Below are positions 5,953 to 11,675 of a DNA stretch of 11,675 nucleotides, piece by piece. Source of the stretch: Bacillota bacterium (lineage in GTDB: Bacteria; Bacillota; Clostridia; Acetivibrionales; DSM-1351); contig JAEWSZ010000157.1 in the NCBI GenBank assembly GCA_023397905.1, forward strand, positions 1 to 11,675. Reading direction: 5' to 3'. Below the pieces are notes generated by a model that did not search any database, was not told the DNA's origin, and saw nothing but the letters and a program-made list of their open reading frames with translations. Position 1 is the first letter of the stretch; every line of letters begins with the position of its first letter. The position numbers and the translations under genes are program-made.

Positions 5953-7374
5953 ATGGGCGTTAATATTTATTCCATTGTTTCAATAGTAGTTATCGCAATC
6001 AATATTGTGTTCATAATCACCGCTGTTTTTTTTGAAAGGAAAAAGCCGGTTCAGGCCCTGAGCTGGCTTTTGATACTGTTTTTTCTGCCGCTGGTAGGTT
6101 TTTTTCTTTACCTGCTGTTCGGAAGGCGGTCCTATAAGCAATACAGCCACAAGGTTTTTAAAAATTACGATGATATACCCTACGGCAAATCGGTGACGGC
6201 GGAAAATATCAATGACGAAATGAAACAGCTGCTGAGGCTGAATGCGGCCACTTCCTTCAGCCCGCTGACCGATGACAACAGTGTGGAAATATTCACCGAT
6301 GCCCATGAAAAATATGAGGCGCTCATCAGAGATATCGAAGGGGCAAAATCCTCCGTCCATATGCTGTATTTTATAATCCAGAATGATTATATAGGCAAAA
6401 AAATAATAGAGCTGCTGGCGAAAAAGGCCAAAGAAGGATTGGAGGTCAGAGTGCTTTTTGACCACGGCTCCAATCTCCTCATGCCCTTCAGAGCCTATAA
6501 GTCCATTGTTGAAAACGGCGGGGAGGTCTCCAGCTATTTTTCAAACACCCTGGGAAACTATCTCAAGGTAAACTTCAGGAATCACCGCAAAATTGTTGTG
6601 ATCGACGGCACAATAGGATATGTGGGCGGTATAAATATCGGTGATGAATACCTGGGCTTGAAGGAAAAGGTATCACCCTGGAGGGACACCCATCTGAGAA
6701 TAACGGGGAGCAGCGTGGTGGACCTGCAGCTCAGGTTCATAGAGGATTGGATATACGCTTCAAGGCAGGATGTCACATTGTTTGACAAAAACAGGTATTT
6801 CCCGGAAACAGCGGATATATACAAGGGGAATACGGGGATCCAGATGGTGTCCAGCGGTCCCGACACCAACGGGGAAGAGATAAAGCGCGGGCTTATAAAA
6901 ATGATAAACTCGGCAAAAAAGAACATATATATCCAGACCCCTTATTTTGTACCGGATACGCCTTTTTTGGAAGCCCTCCAGAACGCCGCGCTGTCTGGGA
7001 TAGAGGTGATCATTCAAATACCGGGAAAGCCTGACAAATGGTATGTTTACAAGGCTACCATGTCCTTTGTGGCAGACGTGATCGGCTATGGAGTCAAGAT
7101 ATATCTGTATCCGGGGTTTTTACATGCAAAAATGACGGTGGTGGACGATTTCTGTTCGGTGGTGGGCACCGCAAATGTTGATATGAGAAGCTTTGCACTG
7201 AATTTTGAAATAGACGCCTTCATGTACGGGCATGAAATCACACAGAGGTGCACGAAAATATTCAATGACGATTTAAAGGTATCCACGCTGCTGACCAAAG
7301 AAAAATATGAGAGCAGAAGCGTTCTGTCAAAAATAGGAGAGGACGTTATCAGGCTGTTCTCTCCTATTCTGTGA
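5953..7374 (+). CDS. cls: Cardiolipin synthase (two-HKD phospholipase D family)
   Basis: Bacterial cardiolipin synthases of this type condense two phosphatidylglycerol molecules into cardiolipin and glycerol at the membrane. The 473-residue protein has two N-terminal membrane helices (about 7-25 and 36-56), with the SWLLILFFLPLVGFFLYLLFGR signature region between and within them, then two phospholipase D domains. Both HKD motifs are intact: H211, K213, D218 followed by GGINIGDEY, and H391, K393, D398 followed by GTANVDMRS. Length is typical. The ATG at 5953 has a purine-rich GGGGTGAGG just before it, unusually close, but no better start exists and the N-terminus aligns with the family. It lies 114 bases after recO with no clear promoter, and ends nine bases from the convergent MBOAT gene. 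B. subtilis paralogues ClsA, YwjE and YwiE mean the exact subtype is open. Confidence 0.93.
   Translation: MGVNIYSIVSIVVIAINIVFIITAVFFERKKPVQALSWLLILFFLPLVGFFLYLLFGRRSYKQYSHKVFKNYDDIPYGKSVTAENINDEMKQLLRLNAATSFSPLTDDNSVEIFTDAHEKYEALIRDIEGAKSSVHMLYFIIQNDYIGKKIIELLAKKAKEGLEVRVLFDHGSNLLMPFRAYKSIVENGGEVSSYFSNTLGNYLKVNFRNHRKIVVIDGTIGYVGGINIGDEYLGLKEKVSPWRDTHLRITGSSVVDLQLRFIEDWIYASRQDVTLFDKNRYFPETADIYKGNTGIQMVSSGPDTNGEEIKRGLIKMINSAKKNIYIQTPYFVPDTPFLEALQNAALSGIEVIIQIPGKPDKWYVYKATMSFVADVIGYGVKIYLYPGFLHAKMTVVDDFCSVVGTANVDMRSFALNFEIDAFMYGHEITQRCTKIFNDDLKVSTLLTKEKYESRSVLSKIGEDVIRLFSPIL
7328..7368 (-). terminator. Intrinsic terminator of the MBOAT operon inside the cls 3' end
   Basis: AATAGGAGAG (7332-7341) and CTCTCCTATT (7359-7368) form a perfect 10-bp inverted repeat, extendable by four more pairs including G-U wobbles, around a 9-base loop. 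Read on the - strand, the stem runs directly into TTTTT then GAC, as in an intrinsic terminator, 15 bases after the MBOAT stop. On the + strand no U-run follows, so it would serve mainly the leftward operon. It overlaps the last coding bases of cls. Confidence 0.55.
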
Positions 7375-7383
7375 TACGGGTAT

Positions 7384-8826
7384 CTAGAACTGGAAATATA
7401 TAAACGAGTTTGCGTTGAACACTCCGAATACTATAAAGAAAATCAATCCCGCATAATACAGCCCCCATCTTATAACCAGCGGTTTTTTTGCTATTTCTTC
7501 GCTTAAAGGCTTTGAGCGCTGAAACAGTTGCACTGCCACCAGGAAGAGCACCACAAAGCAGCAAAGTGCCACCTGATACCTTGTGACTCCAACCGAACTG
7601 AAATTTGTCTTCAGTGAAAAGTCAGAGAATATTTTCCTGACAATAAACCTTGCGCTTGTGAAGGAAGCGGCCCTGAAGAAAATCCACGAAAAACATATGA
7701 GGTTAAAGCTTATGAAGACCTTTATAAAATTGTTGATTTTTGGCACTTTGTCCAATCCTGCCGCATGGGTGAGCTTTGCCCGTATATCCTTTGTCCACAG
7801 GGCAAAGACCAGATAGAAACCGTTAAGTCCTCCCCATATGACATAGGTCCAGGCGGCTCCGTGCCAGAGGCCGCTTAAAAGGAAAACGATCATCAGGTTT
7901 CTGTGCCATTTCCATTTTGCGCACCTGTTGCCGCCAAGGGAAATATAGACGTAGTCTGAAAACCAGCTGGAAAGGGAAATATGCCATCTTCTCCAGAATT
8001 CCGATATGCTTTTGGAGAAGTACGGGAGATTGAAGTTCTGCATAAGCTCGATGCCCATCACTCTTGAGGCCCCTCTGGCAATATCGGTATAGCCTGAAAA
8101 GTCGCAGTATATCTGGAAGGCAAAGAAGTAGGTGGTTAAGATCAGGGTCAGGCCGTTGGCGGCTTCCGGAGACTTATACACCACATTTACAACCTGCGCC
8201 AGGTTGTCTGCAATGACCAGCTTCTTGAAAAACCCCCAGGCCATGAGCTTCAGGCCGGAGGAGACCCTTGCGGCATCAAACCTGTGCTCGGTATGGAACT
8301 GCCAGAGCATATTCTGGGGCCGCTCGATAGGCCCTGCCACCAGTTGGGGATAGTACATTACATACAGAGCATATATGCCGAAATGCTTTTCTGGCGTGTG
8401 CTTTCCCCGGTAGACCTCGATAATATAGCTCATGCTCTGAAAGGTGTGAAAGGAGAGGCCTATGGGCAATATGATGGACAGACTGCCTATGGGATAGTTC
8501 CAGTGGAGCATGTGCGCCACCCGCTCCGCATTTTCATTAAAAAAATTGAAATACTTAAAAACAAACAGGATACCCACATTTGTCAGAATACTGACAATAA
8601 GGAAAATCTTTTTGTTGTTTCCCTGCATTTTGTCAATAAGTATGCCGGCACAGTAGTCAATAACAATAGTAAATCCAAGTATCAGTATATATTTGGGTAC
8701 GAAGGCCATATAGAAAATACAGCTGCTTATGAGAAGCAGAAGCCACCTGACCTTATGGGGCAGGATAAAATACAAAAGGGTGACCACAGGGAAAAATATT
8801 AAAAAATCCACCGAGTTAAAAAGCAT
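7384..8826 (-). CDS. MBOAT family O-acyltransferase (AlgI/DltB-like)
   Basis: This is a 480-residue polytopic membrane protein of the MBOAT family, close in pattern to AlgI/PatA and DltB, which carry acyl groups across the membrane for attachment to extracellular polymers. The signature region is intact: NLPYFSKSISEFWRRWHISL with the conserved H282, then SDYVYISLGG, and the catalytic-type H322 in LSGLWHGAAWTYVIWGG. About ten or more hydrophobic segments span the whole length, starting with MLFNSVDFLIFFP, the usual N-terminus of AlgI-like proteins. The ATG has a GGAGGAG site (8835-8841) eight bases upstream and overlaps the stop of the SGNH gene by 11 bases, so the two are coupled. The acceptor polymer is not identifiable: no alginate, teichoic acid or capsule genes are in view. 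Calling it algI or dltB would overreach. Confidence 0.92.
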   Translation of the reverse strand: MLFNSVDFLIFFPVVTLLYFILPHKVRWLLLLISSCIFYMAFVPKYILILGFTIVIDYCAGILIDKMQGNNKKIFLIVSILTNVGILFVFKYFNFFNENAERVAHMLHWNYPIGSLSIILPIGLSFHTFQSMSYIIEVYRGKHTPEKHFGIYALYVMYYPQLVAGPIERPQNMLWQFHTEHRFDAARVSSGLKLMAWGFFKKLVIADNLAQVVNVVYKSPEAANGLTLILTTYFFAFQIYCDFSGYTDIARGASRVMGIELMQNFNLPYFSKSISEFWRRWHISLSSWFSDYVYISLGGNRCAKWKWHRNLMIVFLLSGLWHGAAWTYVIWGGLNGFYLVFALWTKDIRAKLTHAAGLDKVPKINNFIKVFISFNLICFSWIFFRAASFTSARFIVRKIFSDFSLKTNFSSVGVTRYQVALCCFVVLFLVAVQLFQRSKPLSEEIAKKPLVIRWGLYYAGLIFFIVFGVFNANSFIYFQF

Positions 8827-9868
8827 CGTTAATTCTCCTCCACAGATCTTCAGCCATATATTTATAGCCCTCCGGCAGTAAATGGATATGATCTGAAAAA
8901 TAATCGTAATCGACCTTATTGTTATAATCGATATAGTTGAGACCCCTGTCTGAAAAACATTTTTCCACTGCGGCCAGATTGTTCCGGAAACCCTCTTTGT
9001 CCGTTGCTCCGGCCAGCAGCTCGTCGTTCATGGCATTCATAAAAAATATGGTATTCCTGCCCTTCTGTATTTGGGCGATTTTGTCTAAAAAGTATATCTG
9101 GGGGCTGTTCTGATCCAGCTTAAAAGCCTGATCGGAATAAAACCACCTGTTTTCAGGCAGGCTCATGGTCTGGGGCAGCGCCGGCTTCCGGCTCCACACC
9201 TGGAGCGCCGTGGCGGGTTGTCCCAACACGCTGTTTGCCTTGTCCCTGACTTTACTGCTGATAAATCCGCTGTAGCCAACCGCAGCAACATTTATATTGG
9301 TAAAACGGCAGATCTCAGCCTTCATATTTTCCCAGAGGCTCTCCTCCTCCATATTTCCGGTTTTAATCATGGCGTCATAGCTTTCCCTGTCCAGATCCTT
9401 CAGATAATGCTTGAGCCAGTATGCAGGTGTTTTCGCATTTATTTCCCAATAGCTGAAATTCAGGATCAGATTGTCGGTGGAAATGCCGTATTTGTGCAGG
9501 AGAAGTATCACTGTATAAAAATCGCCGAACATTGAGGAGGGGATTCCGAGGTTGAAAACACGCATATTGCTGTTTTCCTTCCTGGAAATTTCATTCATAT
9601 ACGCGCTCATGGTTTTATCGGGAGGGCAGGGCGTTCCGTAGCCAACAGAATCCCCTATGAAAATAACGTAGCTATCCGGTTTTTCGTCGTCTATGACGGC
9701 TTTAACAGCTTTGACCGTTGTTTCAAGCGCGTATATGTTATCTTTAAAAACGTCATAATTCAGGCGGCTGTTGTATATATACCGCGCAGGAAACATGAAA
9801 CTGAAAAAAAGCTGCGACAATATGTAAAATACCGCCAGAAATATCAGCGATTTTGTTAGTATTTTCAA
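8816..9868 (-). CDS. Membrane-anchored SGNH-like protein, probable O-acyltransferase partner
   Basis: This 350-residue protein has an N-terminal uncleaved signal-anchor (about residues 7-26) and an extracytoplasmic SGNH-type domain. Visible blocks are IGDSVGYG with nucleophile S74, NLGIP (N106, G108), LILNFSYWEIN (N137), and a C-terminal SDHIHLLPEGYKYMA with D326 and H329, so a full Ser-Asp-His triad is present. SGNH proteins paired with MBOAT transporters (AlgJ/AlgX, PatB and DltD-like roles) perform or assist the final transfer of acetyl or similar groups to a surface polymer; that role is inferred here from domain plus operon. The start is a TTG behind GAGGTGG (9873-9879); the next Met, at residue 25, would remove the anchor. 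It is first in the leftward operon, downstream of a structured leader. Confidence 0.85.
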   Translation of the reverse strand: MKILTKSLIFLAVFYILSQLFFSFMFPARYIYNSRLNYDVFKDNIYALETTVKAVKAVIDDEKPDSYVIFIGDSVGYGTPCPPDKTMSAYMNEISRKENSNMRVFNLGIPSSMFGDFYTVILLLHKYGISTDNLILNFSYWEINAKTPAYWLKHYLKDLDRESYDAMIKTGNMEEESLWENMKAEICRFTNINVAAVGYSGFISSKVRDKANSVLGQPATALQVWSRKPALPQTMSLPENRWFYSDQAFKLDQNSPQIYFLDKIAQIQKGRNTIFFMNAMNDELLAGATDKEGFRNNLAAVEKCFSDRGLNYIDYNNKVDYDYFSDHIHLLPEGYKYMAEDLWRRINDAF

Positions 9869-9872
9869 ATTT

Positions 9873-9879
9873 CCACCTC
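9873..9879 (-). promoter_or_regulatory. Ribosome binding site supporting the TTG start of the SGNH gene
   Basis: On the - strand GAGGTGG precedes TTG at 9868 by four bases (seven from its GAGG core). No ATG lies nearby, and this start retains the membrane anchor. Confidence 0.5.
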
Positions 9880-9886
9880 ACAGCCT

Positions 9887-9936
9887 GAAACCCCCGGTTT
9901 ATTTATCAACCGCCGGTCAGAGGCGGCAGGGGTTTC
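9887..9936 (-). promoter_or_regulatory. Structured leader of the SGNH-MBOAT operon with two competing hairpins
   Basis: GAAACCCC (9887-9894) and GGGGTTTC (9929-9936) form a perfect 8-bp outer stem. Inside it two hairpins compete: CCGCC (9910-9914) with GGCGG (9922-9926), and CGGTT (9895-9899) with AACCG (9908-9912), which share bases 9910-9912. The element lies 19-68 bases upstream of the SGNH start, between it and the likely promoter. No U-run follows on the - strand, so it is not a plain terminator. I recognise no known riboswitch core. The pairings are seen directly; a regulatory role is inference. Confidence 0.45.
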
Positions 9937-9975
9937 CAGTATTGATATAAACGATTATAATCTAAAACCTTACAT

Positions 9976-10004
9976 ATTATACTATAATAAGAGCTGTGAT
10001 TAAA
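9976..10004 (-). promoter_or_regulatory. Likely promoter of the SGNH-MBOAT operon
   Basis: On the - strand a perfect TATAAT box occupies 9981-9976, with only a weak TTTAAT (10004-9999) 17 bases upstream as -35. A second TATAAT on this strand at 9959-9954 lacks any -35. The weak -35 fits either low activity or activator dependence. This is the only non-coding space ahead of the operon. Confidence 0.4.
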
Positions 10005-10031
10005 GTTTTTTTACAATAAACCTGACGTCGG

Positions 10032-10060
10032 TTGTCATCAGGGGCGGATTGTTCTATAAT
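10032..10060 (+). promoter_or_regulatory. Sigma-A-type promoter for the HD-domain gene
   Basis: TTGTCA (10032-10037) and TATAAT (10055-10060) are separated by exactly 17 bases, five and six matches to the consensus boxes. Transcription would begin near 10067, leaving about 88 bases of untranslated leader before the ATG at 10155. An inverted repeat CCTGA (10021-10025) / TCAGG (10038-10042) brackets the -35 box and might be an operator. Confidence 0.65.
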
Positions 10061-10154
10061 TGATAGAAATAACGGCACAATGAGGTATTGATAATAGGGC
10101 CGCATATTGTTAAAATATTGTCATGCTGTAGGACGGAAGGGGATGAGGTGTTTT

Positions 10155-10640
10155 ATGGTTGAAAAAATAGCTCGTGAGATGATTTTATATTTTGGTGAAG
10201 ATGTAAAAAGGATAAATCACGCTCTTAAAGTATACGGCTTTTGCAGCACCATAGCCGGGCTGGAGGAGCTCAATGAAAACGGACGTCTGGTGGTAAGCCT
10301 GTGCGGTCTGCTTCATGACATAGGAATAAAAGAAGCCGAAAGGAAATACAATTCTTCGGCGGGTACATATCAGGAAAAAGAGGGCCCGGAAATAGCCAGA
10401 CGCATAATGGAGAAATATGACATAGATACCGGAACAATTGAAAGGGCATGCTTTATTATAGGAAACCACCACAGCTACGGAAAAATAGACGGCATAGATT
10501 TTCAGATACTGGTGGAGGCTGATTTTATAGTAAATATTTTTGAGGATGAGATGGAAAAACCAGCTATCGGATCGGTCCGCGGCAAATACTTTAAAACCCG
10601 CTCAGGGATTCAATTACTTGAAGCAATGTACTTGGAATGA
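10155..10640 (+). CDS. Stand-alone HD-domain hydrolase
   Basis: This is a 161-residue soluble protein built almost entirely of one HD domain. The expected metal-ligand pattern is present: H22 (RINHALKVYGF), H54-D55 (LLHDIGI), H105-H106 (GNHHSY) and D123 (VEADFIVNI). Small HD proteins of this kind are predicted phosphohydrolases of nucleotides or related phosphate esters; the substrate cannot be read from the sequence. I chose ATG 10155 because GAGG (10145-10148) lies six bases upstream; ATG 10143 and TTG 10107 in the same frame lack a well-spaced site. The gene has its own strong promoter and a 70-base gap to the ABC exporter gene, with no terminator between, so read-through is possible. No membrane segment or extra domain is seen. 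Confidence 0.85.
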   Translation: MVEKIAREMILYFGEDVKRINHALKVYGFCSTIAGLEELNENGRLVVSLCGLLHDIGIKEAERKYNSSAGTYQEKEGPEIARRIMEKYDIDTGTIERACFIIGNHHSYGKIDGIDFQILVEADFIVNIFEDEMEKPAIGSVRGKYFKTRSGIQLLEAMYLE

Positions 10641-10694
10641 TAAAATAATAAACCGTTGGGGAAGTGGGAAATAATTATCCAATCATTCCTTATA

Positions 10695-10701
10695 GGGGGG
10701 G
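10695..10701 (+). promoter_or_regulatory. Ribosome binding site for the ABC exporter TTG start
   Basis: A run of seven G residues, followed by AA, lies nine bases ahead of the TTG at 10711. The next in-frame ATG (10744) would delete the conserved N-terminal elbow helix, so the TTG is preferred. Confidence 0.5.
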
Positions 10702-10710
10702 AAGCATTCG

Positions 10711-11675
10711 TTGTTTAAACTGGTGAAATATTTAAAGCCATATATGAAGCAAGTAACTTTGGGCCCGGCATTCAAGCTTTTTGAGGCGATTCTTGAGCTG
10801 ATGATACCGCTGATGATGGCCAGGCTTATAGATAACGGAGTGAGGGCGGACAATCCGTCTTATATATATAAAATGGGCGGGCTGATGCTTGCCACGGCGT
10901 TGACTGGCGCGGGCTCGGCCTTTATATGCCAATATTATGCCTCAATAGCCTCCCAGGGCTTTGGCACTACAATGAGAAACCTGCTTTTTAAAAGAATACA
11001 GGGTTTTTCATTCAGCGAAATCGACAAGATAGGTACGCCGTCTCTCATAAACAGGATCGTAAGCGACGTGAATCAGCTGCAGTTCGCCGTAGCCATGCTT
11101 ATAAGGCTTGTCATCCGCGTTCCGTTTCTGTGCATAGGCGGAGTGATAATGGCCATGGTCATCGACCTGAAGCTCTCTCTGGTACTGCTGGGGACAATGC
11201 CACTTTTTGCCGTATTCATATATTTTATAATGTCCAGAAGCGTACCGCTGTTCAAGCAGGTGCAGAAAAAGCTTGACACCCTTTCCATAGTCATAAGGGA
11301 AAACCTTTCGGGAGTGAGAGTTATCCGCGCTTTTGCCAGAATGGACGGAGAGCGGGAACGCTTTATAAAAAACAACAGGGAATACGCCGACGCTTCAATT
11401 GGCGTAGGCCGGATTTCGGCGCTTCTGAACCCCGCCACAACGGTGATCGTGAATCTGGGAATTGCGGCTATCCTATGGTTTGGCGGCATTCAGGTATATG
11501 AGGGCAGGATGACCCAGGGGGAGATAATAGCATACATAAATTATGTTAATATGATATTGTCCGCCTTGATAGTTTTTGCAAATCTGGTGGTGACTTTTAC
11601 AAAAGCGGCGGCTTCGGCTGCAAGGGTGAATGAAATACTGGCAATTGAGACTTCCATTGCCGATCCGCTGGAGGC
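10711..11675 (+). CDS. ABC exporter, N-terminal transmembrane domain (3' end cut by window)
   Basis: The frame is open from TTG 10711 to the right edge (321 full codons). It encodes the membrane domain of a type IV (exporter-fold) ABC half-transporter of the MdlB/YheI/YfiB kind. It starts MFKLVKYLKPYMKQ (elbow helix), then has ELMIPLMMARLIDNGV in the first helix, a coupling-helix segment FSFSEIDKIGTPSLINRIVSDV, and the diagnostic ENLSGVRVIRAFAR beginning at E197. Hydrophobic helices follow to the end, near the expected junction with the ATPase domain. The Walker motifs lie outside the window, so completeness cannot be judged. The substrate is unknown; relatives export drugs, peptides or lipids and often work as heterodimers encoded by two adjacent genes. 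Spacing to the HD gene is 70 bases. Confidence 0.9.
   Translation, partial: MFKLVKYLKPYMKQVTLGPAFKLFEAILELMIPLMMARLIDNGVRADNPSYIYKMGGLMLATALTGAGSAFICQYYASIASQGFGTTMRNLLFKRIQGFSFSEIDKIGTPSLINRIVSDVNQLQFAVAMLIRLVIRVPFLCIGGVIMAMVIDLKLSLVLLGTMPLFAVFIYFIMSRSVPLFKQVQKKLDTLSIVIRENLSGVRVIRAFARMDGERERFIKNNREYADASIGVGRISALLNPATTVIVNLGIAAILWFGGIQVYEGRMTQGEIIAYINYVNMILSALIVFANLVVTFTKAAASAARVNEILAIETSIADPLE

Noticed and set aside
5980..6465. A 161-codon - strand frame opposite the cls N-terminal part
   Set aside because: It is antisense to a membrane-helix and HKD coding region and has no plausible start signal or domain.
8284..8802. A 172-codon open frame on the + strand antisense to the MBOAT gene
   Set aside because: It lies wholly inside a clear MBOAT coding region, has no recognisable domain or good ribosome site, and its composition is that of a shadow frame.
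9887..9936. The structured leader as a known cyclic-di-GMP or other named riboswitch
   Set aside because: I could not find the conserved core bases of any riboswitch class I know; only the stems are evident.
9991..10012. Run of seven T residues (10006-10012) as a + strand terminator
   Set aside because: No stable stem lies just upstream and no + strand gene needs terminating there.
1..11675. CRISPR arrays, tRNA or rRNA genes, insertion sequences or phage genes
   Set aside because: No regularly spaced repeats, cloverleaf, rRNA core, transposase, integrase or terminal inverted repeats were seen on either strand.

Overview
The window looks like the chromosome of a Gram-positive Bacillota, most likely of the class Clostridia. 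The first half has the gene order phoH - pgpH - ybeY - dgkA - cdd - era - yqzL - recO, the same as in Bacillus subtilis. Codon use is rich in ATA and AGG/AGA, Shine-Dalgarno sites are strong, and several starts are TTG (ybeY, the SGNH gene and the ABC gene). I cannot name a genus from the sequence.

Bases 1-5838 (+ strand) are one tightly packed housekeeping block: a PhoH C-terminal fragment, the 7TM-HD cyclic-di-AMP phosphodiesterase PgpH, the endoribonuclease YbeY, an undecaprenol/diacylglycerol kinase, cytidine deaminase, the ribosome-assembly GTPase Era, the 44-residue YqzL and the recombination mediator RecO. Together they cover second-messenger turnover, rRNA processing, lipid-carrier phosphorylation, pyrimidine salvage and DNA repair. 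Three junctions in this block carry short GC-rich hairpins that overlap the next gene's Shine-Dalgarno sequence. The dgkA junction also carries a possible 16-codon leader ORF that overlaps the dgkA start as ATGA.

Bases 5953-7374 (+) encode a two-HKD cardiolipin synthase. Convergent to it (7384-9868, - strand) is a two-gene operon: a membrane-anchored SGNH-type protein followed, with an 11-bp overlap, by an AlgI/DltB-like MBOAT acyltransferase. This pair has the makings of an extracytoplasmic O-acylation system. Its apparent terminator lies inside the last codons of cls. Its 5' leader holds a compact element with an 8-bp outer stem and two mutually exclusive inner hairpins.

Bases 9869-10154 form a divergent control region with a strong sigma-A-type promoter (TTGTCA-N17-TATAAT) reading right into a small stand-alone HD-domain hydrolase (10155-10640). 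From 10711 to the right edge the window holds the N-terminal membrane domain of an ABC exporter, whose ATPase domain lies outside.

Most of the window is ordinary core genome. The parts that deserve a second look are the MBOAT/SGNH operon with its two-state leader, the dgkA leader region, and the garbled first ~30 bases, where PhoH loses its expected Walker B motif.
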